From Tritrichomonas musculus (taxonomy: Eukaryota; Parabasalia; Tritrichomonadida; Tritrichomonadidae), in the NCBI GenBank assembly GCA_039105265.1, contig JAPFFF010000004.1:6243501-6307500 (forward strand): DNA of 64,000 bases. The letters are read 5' to 3'. The notes below the pieces were generated by a model, which was not told the DNA's origin, made no database searches, and was given only the letters and a program-made list of their open reading frames with translations. The position numbers were made by a program, and so were the translations under genes. The stretch's first letter is position 1. Each line of letters opens with the position of its first letter. This document shows positions 20,639 through 30,847 of the stretch, one piece after another.

Positions 20639-22156
20639 AATAAAAAGATTGAGTCATTTAATCCCGCAAAGCCTATTATCAGACTAACGAAAAACATTAT
20701 TTTCAAAGGGAAAGAATATCCAATTGATTTTAGTCTTCTTAAAAAGTATTCTAATTATTTTTATAACAAAAAAACACATTTTAAATCTATTAATAATATT
20801 TTTATTCAATTTGATGATCACGATATATGCGAAGAATCAATCCCAATATTCATTGCATGCTGTCATAATGAACCATTTCAAATTACCGACAAAACTGCGT
20901 TTTCACTTCACCAGCTTTCAATTCGATACGAAGTTCCGGAATTACAGAAGCTTACAGAAGAATATATTAAAACAAATCAAAAGAATCAACTTTTTCAATC
21001 AATTCTTTCCAAAATTTCAGAAAATCCAGAAAATGAAGAAACAATTGCTTTACAATTCATTGAAAATATCGATAACGAACAATTACTTTCCCTTCCAATC
21101 CCTGTTCTTTATCGAATATTGAATAATTACAGTCTAGATTTCAATTCATTGAATTCAAACGATCAAAACCGATTGATTGACTTTTTGTTCAGAATTCTTT
21201 CAAAAAGAGGAAAAGAAGCGTCAGTTTTATTTGCAAATATCGAATTTACAAAGGAAAGAATAGAGCTGATATCTCGTTTACTTAATGAATATTCAGGAAT
21301 ATTTGATTTTAATATGCTAAATCCGAAATTTCTAATGAAAACAATAAAAGAATTGTTGGGTGAAGTGACCAAATTAAAAACCAATTTTTCAAACAAGTTT
21401 TCTTTTGTTAATGAACTGATTGAATCAAAAAAAGAAATGGAAATTGAAATTCAAAAGAGAGATAAATTGATTGACCAGTTAAACACAGAAAAAGTTGACT
21501 TGACTCTCTTAATAAATGACATCAAAAATCAGAATGAAAATGATAAAAAAATTCAATTGAAAATCAACCAATTATCTGAATCATTTAGATCGAATCTGCA
21601 AGAAAAAAAGGAAATTGAATTTAAACTACAGAAAGGAAAAGAATTCAATGGCATAATGCGTTATTTGTCAAAAAAATCAAAAAGTAACATTCATGATAAC
21701 AGAACGATCAAAATACTCTCAAATTCAATATCTAACGGAAATCTACAATTTCACCCTAAAAACCTCGTTGATTACCAAAATAACAATTATTACAAATCTA
21801 AAAATGAAATAGGAGGAATTATTTTGTTTGACTTTATGGATAAGCAAATTAATTTATCTAATTATTCAATTAAGTCTTATAGTTCAGGTAAAAATTTTGC
21901 CCATTTGAGAAATTGGGTAGTTGAGGTTTCAAATGATGGAAATGAATGGTTGGAAATTGATCGTCATTTAAATGATTCAACTCTGAATGGATCGAATATT
22001 GTTGCAGTTTTTGATATAAAAGACCATCATAACGAATATTATCGTTTTGTACAATTTAGACAAACTGGATACAGTTGGTGTGATTATCCATATTCTAATT
22101 CTTATTATGTATATCTTTATTTCATTGAATTTTTTGGAAAGATCAAGTTTTCATAA
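20636..22156 (+). CDS. BTB-like / coiled-coil / F5/8-type C (discoidin-like) protein
   Basis: 506 residues, no signal peptide or membrane segment. Residues about 18-110 resemble a BTB/POZ fold (KGKEYPIDFSLLKKYS..., then FIACCHNEPF... and LHQLSIRYEVPELQKLTEEY). Residues about 115-235 look like a helical BACK-type extension. Residues about 240-340 form a Lys/Glu-rich coiled coil. Residues about 350-505 look like a discoidin/F5/8 type C domain (ILFDFMDKQINLSNYSIKSY, NWVVEVSNDGNEWLEID, YYRFVQFRQTG). This architecture is common in large trichomonad protein families. A role as an oligomerising adaptor or scaffold is inferred from the domains; the ligand is unknown. The start is the first ATG, with TCA immediately before it. 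Confidence 0.85.
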   Translation: MNKKIESFNPAKPIIRLTKNIIFKGKEYPIDFSLLKKYSNYFYNKKTHFKSINNIFIQFDDHDICEESIPIFIACCHNEPFQITDKTAFSLHQLSIRYEVPELQKLTEEYIKTNQKNQLFQSILSKISENPENEETIALQFIENIDNEQLLSLPIPVLYRILNNYSLDFNSLNSNDQNRLIDFLFRILSKRGKEASVLFANIEFTKERIELISRLLNEYSGIFDFNMLNPKFLMKTIKELLGEVTKLKTNFSNKFSFVNELIESKKEMEIEIQKRDKLIDQLNTEKVDLTLLINDIKNQNENDKKIQLKINQLSESFRSNLQEKKEIEFKLQKGKEFNGIMRYLSKKSKSNIHDNRTIKILSNSISNGNLQFHPKNLVDYQNNNYYKSKNEIGGIILFDFMDKQINLSNYSIKSYSSGKNFAHLRNWVVEVSNDGNEWLEIDRHLNDSTLNGSNIVAVFDIKDHHNEYYRFVQFRQTGYSWCDYPYSNSYYVYLYFIEFFGKIKFS

Positions 22157-22235
22157 GATTTTAGATCCAAAAACAAAATATGATTCACATTTTTAATATT
22201 AATATTGGGAATCAAATTAATGTTGGTAAATCATT

Positions 22236-22248
22236 AAAAAAAAAAAAA
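22236..22248 (-). terminator. Pol III T-run terminator of tRNA-Asp
   Basis: An uninterrupted T-run on the minus strand immediately follows the discriminator base. Confidence 0.8.
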
Positions 22249-22319
22249 CTCGCTGGCCGGGAATCGGACCCGGGTCACAGGAACGACAATCCTACATGAT
22301 ACCATTACACTACCAGCGA
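22249..22319 (-). tRNA. tRNA-Asp (GTC)
   Basis: A 71-nt cloverleaf on the minus strand. The acceptor stem TCGCTGG pairs with CCAGCGA, followed by discriminator G. The anticodon loop TTGTCGT has GTC at 22285-22287, and the T arm is CCGGG-TCCGATT-CCCGG. The D arm is short (about three pairs). B box GGTCCGATTCC is intact. A run of 12 T residues directly downstream serves as Pol III terminator. No CCA is encoded, as expected in eukaryotes. Confidence 0.93.
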
Positions 22320-22564
22320 TCCTGTCATCATTAAAAAAGAGAAGAAGGATTATTAAAACAACCAATATTTTACATACAATTTTCAAAATCAATATAATGT
22401 TATGTTTTAACATAGCATAATCTATTTTCATTATCTATCGTTCTCATAACATAATGAATAAACATGATTGGTAAAAAAAAAAATATAATATTCTAAAAAT
22501 ATTTTTTTTTTTTTTTTTTCCAAAAATCAAAACAATCTCTAAAATAAAAGTTTACTATTTTTAT

Positions 22565-23515
22565 TTAAGGAATTGCAATTATGGCCATTGAAGCGATACC
22601 GCATTGATTGTTCAACCATATCATTCTCATGTATCCATTCTCTCCCCAACTCTTACCCCACGAATTTCTCACAATCCAATACTTCGTATCTCCCTCAACT
22701 CCGAATCCCACGCAGCCAACCGCGTGATTCAAATACTCAGGCGAACAAGCTTTCTCATCGTAAATTCCACCAGAATAAAGTTGGAATGACCAAGCAGCAG
22801 CATCGATACAAACAGAAGCCGGCCCATTTTCCTCCAGTTTCGTTGCTAGGTCGTCCTCATCGTTTTTCACGATGCTTAAGTAATCAGAAAGCGATCCAAC
22901 TTTTGAGTACAAATCGAACTGACATTTGCCATCAACACCAGTGTACGCGTATTCGCTTTCCAGGTTAAATTTACCATCCTGCTCGGACGCAATATAAGCC
23001 AATGCGACATACGGATTACCACCGTCACAACCGATGCAGTAAAAGTTGCAATCAACGAGACTTTGCTCAGAAAAACTTTGCAAATTTCCAGTCAAAATTG
23101 CATCAACGGATTCAACTGTTTGTACCGCTGAAAACGCCCAGCATGCTCCACAGTTACCTTGGTTTTTAATCTCGTTTACGACACCTTTATCACGCCAGTC
23201 AAACATGGACGATTTGAGTGGTCTGTTTGATTTTTGTGAAGGTCGTTTTGAATCCGTAATTTTGAGAGAAAGAAGAGAACTGTATTCAGTGGGGGTTGTG
23301 GCAGCAAACTGATTGAGTGATACTTTGAATTTGTTGCTTGCTGAATTATGTGCTCGGACCATACGTGCATTTGTTAGAAATATTCCAAATCTTAATTGAT
23401 ATTCTTCTCCAGTGAAAAATTGGTTATTGTTTCGCATCCATGAAAGAAATGATTTTTCTTCATGGGGATAATAGTAATGACTTGAAGAAAGTGATAAAAA
23501 GAATGATAATAACAT
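22565..23515 (-). CDS. Papain-family (C1A, cathepsin L-like) cysteine protease
   Basis: 316 residues, a preproenzyme. Residues 1-12 form a short hydrophobic signal sequence. Residues about 20-75 form an I29 inhibitor prodomain with a full ERFNIN pattern (E38, R42, F46, N49, V53 in place of Ile, N57). The mature domain starts near residue 102 (SSMFDWRDKG). The catalytic set is complete: Q119 (oxyanion hole), C125 in NQGNCGACWAFS, H264 in LNHAVG, N284 in RNSWG. The length matches secreted or lysosomal trichomonad CPs, which act in nutrition and host damage (family knowledge). The stop TAA overlaps TAAATAAA, like the UAAA polyadenylation signal of trichomonads. The ATG is preceded by TCAA. Confidence 0.95.
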   Translation of the reverse strand: MLLSFFLSLSSSHYYYPHEEKSFLSWMRNNNQFFTGEEYQLRFGIFLTNARMVRAHNSASNKFKVSLNQFAATTPTEYSSLLSLKITDSKRPSQKSNRPLKSSMFDWRDKGVVNEIKNQGNCGACWAFSAVQTVESVDAILTGNLQSFSEQSLVDCNFYCIGCDGGNPYVALAYIASEQDGKFNLESEYAYTGVDGKCQFDLYSKVGSLSDYLSIVKNDEDDLATKLEENGPASVCIDAAAWSFQLYSGGIYDEKACSPEYLNHAVGCVGFGVEGDTKYWIVRNSWGKSWGENGYMRMIWLNNQCGIASMAIIAIP

Positions 23516-23783
23516 TTGATTATTTTATCTCTCAATTTTTTATATATCATTCAATTTTTTTGTGAATTTTATCTCAATTTCAATTGTTTTTTATTTGATC
23601 GCAAATAATAAAAGAAAAATAAATTGTGCATTAATATTTCTACTCAGAAATATAAGGTATTAAGATAATGATCTTACAACATTTAACATGAAGGTAAAAT
23701 AAAGAAAAAATAATATATATTTAATTTATCAATAGTATTTATATGTATTATAAAAACATTCGTATACAAATATTCGAGAAATA

Positions 23784-24332
23784 TCAATCTTCTGCATCAG
23801 TTGGGTCTTTTTCTGCTTTCGAAGGATCATGAACAAACCTCCATTTTTTATCAACCCATGGTTTTCCTGCATAATTTATACCTATCCTTGGAGTTGTGAT
23901 GTAAGATAGCTCTTCATTCATGTCTTCGAGCCAAATTCGATTTGATGTGGTTAAATCCTCGTTATAAAATGATTTATCAAGTTTAAGAACACGACCTGTA
24001 CGACCAGGACCTGAAACACCCATAACTCCTCGAATTAAGATCGCTTGCGGATCATTTTTTTTCCCTGTTACAATGTTGATTAGCCAATACATTCCATAAA
24101 TTAGATATACATAGACGTGACCACCTTCATTGTACATGGCTTCTGTTCTTGCTGTTCTGCCTTTACTTGCATGACATGCAAGATCGTTAACACCACAGTA
24201 TGCTTCAACCTCCGTAATTTGAAATCGTCCAATTGTTCCATCGTCGAATCTCCTACATATATATTTTCCTAGCAGCTTAGGCGTGACATCAAGAACTTCA
24301 TCAGTATAAAAAGATCGAGTTAATTTCGTCAT
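23784..24332 (-). CDS. MPG: Alkyladenine (3-methyladenine) DNA glycosylase
   Basis: 182 residues, the usual length of the bacterial-size AAG/MPG family. It cuts alkylated purines from DNA in base excision repair. The motif EVEAYCG places the catalytic Glu at residue 43 and the stacking Tyr at 45. CHAS gives H54. The YVYLIYGMYW segment (74-83) carries the Tyr residues that flank or replace the flipped base in the family. LIRGVMG and GPGRTGR follow as in other members. The C-terminus is Lys/Asp-rich. There is no transit peptide. The start fits the family N-terminus, and TCA sits directly before the ATG. The compact form resembles bacterial enzymes, so lateral origin is possible but untested. 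Confidence 0.93.
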   Translation of the reverse strand: MTKLTRSFYTDEVLDVTPKLLGKYICRRFDDGTIGRFQITEVEAYCGVNDLACHASKGRTARTEAMYNEGGHVYVYLIYGMYWLINIVTGKKNDPQAILIRGVMGVSGPGRTGRVLKLDKSFYNEDLTTSNRIWLEDMNEELSYITTPRIGINYAGKPWVDKKWRFVHDPSKAEKDPTDAED

Positions 24333-24540
24333 TGAGATTTTGTAGAATTCTTAAATTTTCAATTTCAATTTGGCTGCAATTTGAATAGAAAGCTCAAAAA
24401 GAAAACGTTTAAATAACTTAATAATAAAAAAGAAAATTAAACAAAAAATATTAAAAATAAAACAAAAAAGAAGTTTTCATTTATATTTGATATTTGATAA
24501 TTTTTTTGGAAGATATTTTTCAATTTTGGCTAGAGAAAGG

Positions 24541-24672
24541 TACATTTCGTATGATAATTTTTATTTCCCATAATTATTAATTTATATATATAATTACAAT
24601 AAATATTTAAAAATATATTTTAGGATTTTGATTAGATATTTCCAAGATATTTATATTTGTTATATTTGTGAA
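24541..24672. repeat. Dispersed AT-rich repeat, inverse partner at 50349-50490
   Basis: About 130 bp running from CGTATGATAATT to TTTGTGAAGTTT. It is recognisable in inverse orientation at 50349-50490 with small indels. No ends or target duplication were found, so the type is unknown. Confidence 0.55.
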
Positions 24673-24805
24673 GTTTACAAATTCATGATATTGAAAAAAA
24701 TGGAATATAAGAATCAAAATATCCAAAAAAATATTTAGCAAACAGAGAATAAAAATAAATCAAATTAAAAAATAAAAGTATTTTAAATCTGAAATATTAT
24801 TTAAT

Positions 24806-25711
24806 TTAATAAATAAAAGAAATAATATAAAGTTTATAAACTTTTTCTATAAAGTTTATTTTGAAATCAACGTAATAAAGACTTGGATTAATATCATCCT
24901 CAATTTTAATGTATGGTGGTATTGGTTCAGGAGTTGGTGTTGGTTTATATTCAGGGTTTTCTATGTATGAATTAATTTGTTGATTTAACGGTGAAAATAT
25001 TGTCTCTATAAAAGAATTCTTATCATAATCATAATATCCATCCATCTGGATATCATTTAACTCTCTATTTAAATCACTCAGCCTAAATAATGGTATTAAG
25101 TTATCGGCGTTCTGTTTATTGAAGTCTGCAATTTCTTTTAGGAAAGCATTCCATTCTTCTTTACTTTTAAAGAATAGATCATAAGAGTCTTTAATAAAAG
25201 AAATAGGTCCGGAAATTGGAACGCGATATTTATTTAAAATGCCTGTATAAAGTTTATACATGCTTGACAAAATATTATTTGTCAATTTATATTTTTCAAT
25301 AACTTTATTATTATACTCATCGAACTTAGGTTTAAGTGTAATAATGATATCTTCAAATAAATCTCGTAAATCTTTATCTGTTGCCAACCAAGACATAATA
25401 TGTGTTGATACCTCTCCTTTTTGTATTTCATCAAGTAAATTATATATTTCATCATTGGTTTTATTTTCGTTTTCTTTTTTCGTTTTCAATTCATCAAAAG
25501 CACTTCGTAAATATTTTCTTACACTTAAATCAAACTCAAGCTTACGTCTCCTTGCTATTGTATAAATATTTCTAACGCCTATAATTGACTCACCACGATT
25601 TGCGGTGCTCCATTCTGGTGGAAAATTAAACCAATAACGATGTGGTTTGTTTGGGTCTCTCTCACCATCTTCAAGAAAATATGCTGTTTCTATTGGTATT
25701 GGTACTTGCTA
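24806..25711 (-). pseudogene. Unassigned gene remnant, possibly of a virus-like element
   Basis: A minus-strand coding-like stretch rich in Lys, Asn and Asp, with a PTPTPEP segment near its end and the segment RYWFNFPPEW near its beginning. No domain is recognised. It lies next to the two copies of the family at 26.6-33.3 kb and has similar composition, which is the only reason for linking it to them. It looks broken. It could instead be an ordinary host gene remnant. Confidence 0.35.
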
Positions 25712-25880
25712 ATCATTGATATTGGCTATGGTAGGGTGTAATGTTTTTATCCTTGACATTTACTAGCTAATAAATTAATGTTTTGAAATGTAAAAGACTT
25801 TGTTGGTAGTAGTAGAACCATTGGTCCCGGGCTCGAAGAGCCTTTGATGTTAATCATCAGGTGGTAGTAGTGGGTTATAA

Positions 25881-25986
25881 GTAGTTATACATAGGATTTT
25901 TTTACGATGGTGCTTCTTAGGCATTTTGGGGCGGTTTGTATAACTACTAAGAAGCATCATCTTCAATAAATCCTATTTATAACTAC
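25881..25986. repeat. 106-bp hairpin: 39-bp inverted arms, 28-bp loop
   Basis: Arms 25881-25919 and 25948-25986 pair over 39 bp with about five mismatches (GTAGTTATA…TGCTTCTTA). A TATAACTAC motif occurs in the loop and at the right end. It may be a miniature transposon or a structural site at the edge of the remnant to its left. Confidence 0.75.
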
Positions 25987-26587
25987 TAGAGATTTTAAGA
26001 TGTTCAATTGAAAGCGATTTATGAGTCGTTTTAAACAGATGATTTGCTTACAACTGATTAATTAAATCATCGATATGATCCAACAATCAATGATCAGCCG
26101 ATAAGTTAACTGACAAGAAGGCAGCATACAATTGATGAATTTTACTTTTAATTATAAAAAAAGTGAGAAAATGGCATGTAAAGAGATGACAAAAACATTT
26201 GTTAGCAAATTGGAATCCTAGATATTTAAAAAACAGCGATTCTATCTTCTCAGAAAATACCAACTTTTTCAATTGTTTTATAAAAAATAAACTACCTTTT
26301 TCATGATATAAAAAATAACTTTTTGATGGAATTGAATAATAAGACATATTTTGAAAGAAAAAATTCACTTATTTCTGAGACTTGAAAAAATAAACTAAGT
26401 TTTTAAATTCTCGCGTTCGATAAGAAATTTTTTTGTAATATATCAATTAATATATGACAAAAAATTAATTTTATTATAAATATAGTATTTATATATTAAT
26501 ATATTATTAGTATCTAGAAAGCTAAACAAATAATAAAAAATATTTTTTGACGTTTTCTTATTTTTTGACTATACTGTATTTAAAATA

Positions 26588-26738
26588 AAACATTTTCTTC
26601 ATTATCCAACAACATTTTCTTCATTATCCAAAAATTCTGAGAAAAAATCGGTTATGGAGAAACTAACCATATTCAATGAAGGAAATGACTTGGTTGGTGT
26701 TGAGTGTAGATTGTTGGATAATGAAGAAAATGTTGTTA
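26588..26738. repeat. Two tandem 20-bp units plus an inverted copy
   Basis: ACATTTTCTTCATTATCCAA occurs twice in tandem just before the open frame at 26654. It recurs inverted at about 26715-26738 inside that frame. A local copying event is the simplest explanation. Confidence 0.7.
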
Positions 26739-28176
26739 AATTTAATGAATTAATTCCAAAGATATCTCGTATTTATTTGGATATTTATTTGCCGAAGTCA
26801 TCAATACCTACTCGATTAACATTTAAAATCAAACCAGAAATCCTCCATGTATATGGTCAAGCTAATGCTAATGTAGACCTCATTGGAGATAAAGATACCA
26901 TTGAACGTATCGCTTGTTATTGGAAAGATAGCCATATTAACACTGATTCCAGACATATTTAACTATATCTTAGGAAAAGTATGACAGACCCAATTGAAGA
27001 AATAAATTGGAATCCACAAATAAATCCATTCGAATATATCATTAATCAACAATATTATGAAATATATCCTAACCCAAATGCAGCGACAACCCTCTACACT
27101 GATTACAATATATGCTCATCAAAAACCATTACAGCTGATAATATAACAACCATGAGGAGTGATTTAAATGTAGTTGCTAATAACTTTGATGTTCTATCTT
27201 ATGATGTAGGTATATTAAGACTTGATGTGAATAAGTTACAAATGGGATTTGTATAGTTGGGACGGAAATAATGAAATGGTTGATATTGTGTTTGAACAAA
27301 TTGGAGATTTAACAAATACAATATATGAAGAATTTCCAAATGCTATTATGCTAGAATGGCTAAGAAAGTTGTTAAAAGAAAGAGGTATGAGAAGGTCAGT
27401 AGTTACACAAAGTGATACCCCTGAACCAGATTTAATCCCAAAGGTAATAGAATGGTGAGAAACTGATTACCAAAGACTTGATGACACAGAGAAATTTGAA
27501 GATAATTGGATAAACCCTGAAAAGGCAGTATTATCTTTATCTGCTACTGTGGATGTATGTAATAGAATGAGAGAATCAATGAAATTACCAATTGGTATCT
27601 TAGGTCATGAATTATCATCAGTCAAAGAGAAAGCAAATAAGATGCACCCATTGGATGATATTAATATGGATGAATATATTAAGAAGAGTGAGGTTGAAGA
27701 ATTATTAAAAGGCTTATGAAAATAGGATAAAAGCACTTGAAGCTAAATGCGCTAACATCGAATGAGAAGTTTTATTTTTAACTAAAATGAGTGATATTAC
27801 TACAAGATTTGTAGGAGATATAAAGTTTAAGATAGAGGATGCTATTCGAAAAGGGAGCCAGTTATTAACCTTGGGTGACTTAGATAACTATGTGCAGACA
27901 GGTCATTTATTTAATGCGGTCGAAGGTTTACCCGAAGTTGATATTAAAAATAATAATATACAGTATGTTTCATTTGAGTCTTCAACAACAACTTACAATA
28001 TCCTTAAGTTTGTTAATATGCCTGAAGACTTCATGAATAAGCTCAATGAAATAAAAACCACGACTAATATATTTAAGATAATCCTGAGGAAGAACATAGT
28101 ATATGATACAAGTGGTAATTTAGTTAAGGAGTTCTACATACCCGTATTTAACACAATCTCAATGAGTTTGCGATAA
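26654..28176 (+). pseudogene. Fossil copy A of an unassigned, possibly virus-like protein family
   Basis: Consecutive plus-strand coding-like pieces. The part around 26981-27256 is clearly homologous to the middle of the long frame at 30848-33340 (shared NPFEYII, TTLYTDYN, ITADNITTMRSDLN). The next stretch, to about 27719, parallels the region following the coiled coil there. A last piece (27787-28176) has no partner in that frame. The copy is broken, with several breaks. Assignment to a Maverick/Polinton-like element is a guess from genome context in trichomonads; no capsid, integrase or polymerase motif is seen. Confidence 0.5.
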
Positions 28177-28185
28177 TTCAATATT
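28139..28185. repeat. Inverted partner of 30724-30771
   Basis: About 45 bp with near-perfect inverse identity to the segment just upstream of the long frame at 30848. It shows that a piece of the same element type lies there in opposite orientation. Confidence 0.8.
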
Positions 28186-28199
28186 TTATAAAAAAAAAT

Positions 28200-29151
28200 T
28201 GAATAGTTTTTTTTAATTCAAAAAGTTAAGCGACTATTTTTTTTGTACGTTTATGTTCGTTTATTTTTGAAAAAAGTTAAGTGAAAACTTTACAGGCTTC
28301 AAAATGACAAATAAAATTATATTTAGATATTTTAAGTTGCGCAATTAGAATACAATTCAAATAAACTTTAATCTTTAAGCTTTTTTATAGAAAAATAACA
28401 AATTGGAAATAATTCGAAAAATTAATATTTTTGGTAATCTTCTCTTGTATTAGTAATTACGGATTTCCCTCTTGAATATATCTTAATGAGTATATACTTG
28501 ATTTGTTGATGATAGTTTCAACTAGTATTAAATATACATTTTTTTCTCAAAAATTTGAATTCTATTTTTTTTTTTTTCTTAGTAGGAGCAAAGAAATCTT
28601 ATTTTTAGAGCACTCTTTTTTTATATACCATATTGTTGATAACAGTATGTCATTTTTTCTATCAGATATCACATTCAAAAAACATTGATTTTTTTTATTT
28701 TCTAAATTATAACTGATATAATTTTGCAATTGCAAAATTTAACTGGTAAAATTTCTTAATTAGATCAAAATGAATAAGAAACAATGAATGAAAAAGATCA
28801 ACATTAATTTTTTTTTGTGAAAATAAAAAATTCGTCATTTTTTGTGTTTTTGCTCAAGATATGAAATAATCATAAAATTTATATGCTTTAATGATATAAT
28901 TTAAGAAATTTATTTAAATTGGAACGATATTTAATGTAAATTATTTAAATTTAATTCTTTTTGAAAGTAATTGGAATATTACATTTATATAATTATATAA
29001 CAATCTCTTTTGATTTCAATAATATCAAAATTATTCATTAATTATTATTCAATGATGAAATATTTTAATTTTATGATACATAGAAAAATTGAAAGCAAAC
29101 GTATGTATAATCATTCAAATTTAAAATCTCAGCTCTCAAAATTGGTATGAT

Positions 29152-29197
<46 letters not shown>

Positions 29198-29754
29198 AAT
29201 TGAAAATTTACCGCTATTTTAACTAATTTCCTTGAAATTTAGCGCCAAATTTTGTTTTTTTGATTAAAGTCTATTTCAACAATTGCTTATGTCGAGTTTG
29301 AAAAGCTAATTTAAAAAAAAAATGTTTAAAAAACTTTGAAAAAAAAATAATCTTTAATCGAAAAGTTTTGTTTAGGAATTTATTTTTCTTGTGCATATAT
29401 GTAAATATATTATGAAGAAATTATGCTTGTTCAAAAATCTGAAACTACATAATAGTTATTTTCCAAAAATATTTTGAAAAATCACCTGAGAAAATAGTAA
29501 GTGTTATAATAGCTTTTTTCAATGTCAAAAACAGTAAGAAATAAAACAATAAGTAAATAAATAGATAAAAAAGAGAATTATATTTGGCTATTTATTCTTG
29601 AAAATAACAAAAATAAATTGAGGCTTATAATGGAAGTCTTATTTGTAGAACAAATTTTGTCGTAGGTAGTGAAAATTTTGCTAAATAACTTGAGAATGTA
29701 AAAACGTGATAAAACCTCTCCTCAAATCGGTTAAGCGGGCCGAATGTAAGTGTA
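28200..29754. other. AT-rich region with a 43-T tract
   Basis: No gene supported. It contains a pure T tract at 29154-29196 and other homopolymer runs. The frame at 28503-28688 is low-complexity chance. Confidence 0.5.
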
Positions 29755-30454
29755 AACTTAAAGTAAAAAGGCAGACCACTATTTTTTCCCTCAATTATTA
29801 TGACATAAAATATTTCTTCTCATTTTTAAAATTTTATAAAATTTTATCTCAAAATCTTATTTACCAATCTTTTTTTTTCGAATTTCATTAATATCTCAGC
29901 AAAAACTTCAAGAAATCGCTAAATATGCATCAAGGAAATTTTTTACTCTTTAAACATTACAATTTGTTATATTATTTGATCTATTCAGATATAAAATTTT
30001 TAACCAATTTTCTATCAAAAACACCAAATTTCACGTAATACAATCAACAACAAGAAGCTGTCATTAAAAATTATCAGTTATGCGCCAAAACAAGGTTTTT
30101 TACACTTTTTATTTTTTGATCATATCTCTTTGAACAGCACGACATAGCGCAGTACGTATCAACTGTTTTTTTTTTTACAATAAGAAAATTATTTTTATAT
30201 TAATTTTCATGAAAATAGAAAGCGATCCTAATGAAAAAAAGAGCAAAACTATTTTTTTAGAAAAACCCATTTTTATTCAATTTTAAATCATTAATCATTG
30301 AAAATTAATAAAATTCAATTGGGAAAAAACTCATACCATTTTTTGAATATAAAAGCGTATATACGATCAAGAATTTGAATATTAAAAATTTATAACGATC
30401 ATATAAAGCATTCAAATTATATTCAATTAGTGGTCTGAGTTTTTACTTTCAGTT
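29755..30454. mobile_element. Non-autonomous TA-inserting element, 700 bp (AACTT family)
   Basis: Inverted ends AACTTAAAGTAAAAAGGCAG and AACTGAAAGTAAAAACTCAG, both continuing ACCACT, bordered by TA on each side. End sequence and order (AACTT…AGNC…CCTCAATT) relate it to the arms at 35385 and 38863 and to 48114-48898. No transposase. The interior is AT-rich. Confidence 0.75.
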
Positions 30455-30723
30455 TATAAAAATAATTTTCGTGTGTGCTGGCTGAACTGAACATGTGAAG
30501 GTAGAAATGCGATGATTAAAAGATTTTAAGAATATGTAGAAATTATTTTGTAAAAAGACGATTCATCTGTTGCGAAATTAGAAGAATTTGTTTGTAAGAG
30601 CATCTTAATTACTCAGAAAAGCGATTTGGTGGAATCCTGATCAGTTTTATATGCATAGGACAATAATAAAAATATATAAATAATGTTCTCAAATATTGAA
30701 AGCAAATTGGTAAATGAAATGAA

Positions 30724-30771
30724 GTATTGAATTATCGCAAACTCATTGAGATTGTGTTAAATACGGGTATA
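30724..30771 (-). repeat. Inverted fragment matching the end of fossil copy A
   Basis: Matches 28139-28185 in inverse orientation. It lies directly upstream of the long frame at 30848, so this locus is a rearranged joint of two pieces. Confidence 0.8.
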
Positions 30772-30847
30772 TGTTAGGGATGGTCAAGTATACTCACCTT
30801 TGATAACTAAAAGTAGTAAAGGATACAGTATAAATAATAGTACCATT

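Noticed and set aside
22234-22431. 65-codon minus-strand frame overlapping the tRNA
   Set aside because: It covers the tRNA-Asp gene; its VVPVTRVRFPAS part is only translated tRNA.
22573-22968. Plus-strand frames antisense to the cysteine protease
   Set aside because: They are complement shadows without family motifs. The protease frame has all catalytic residues.
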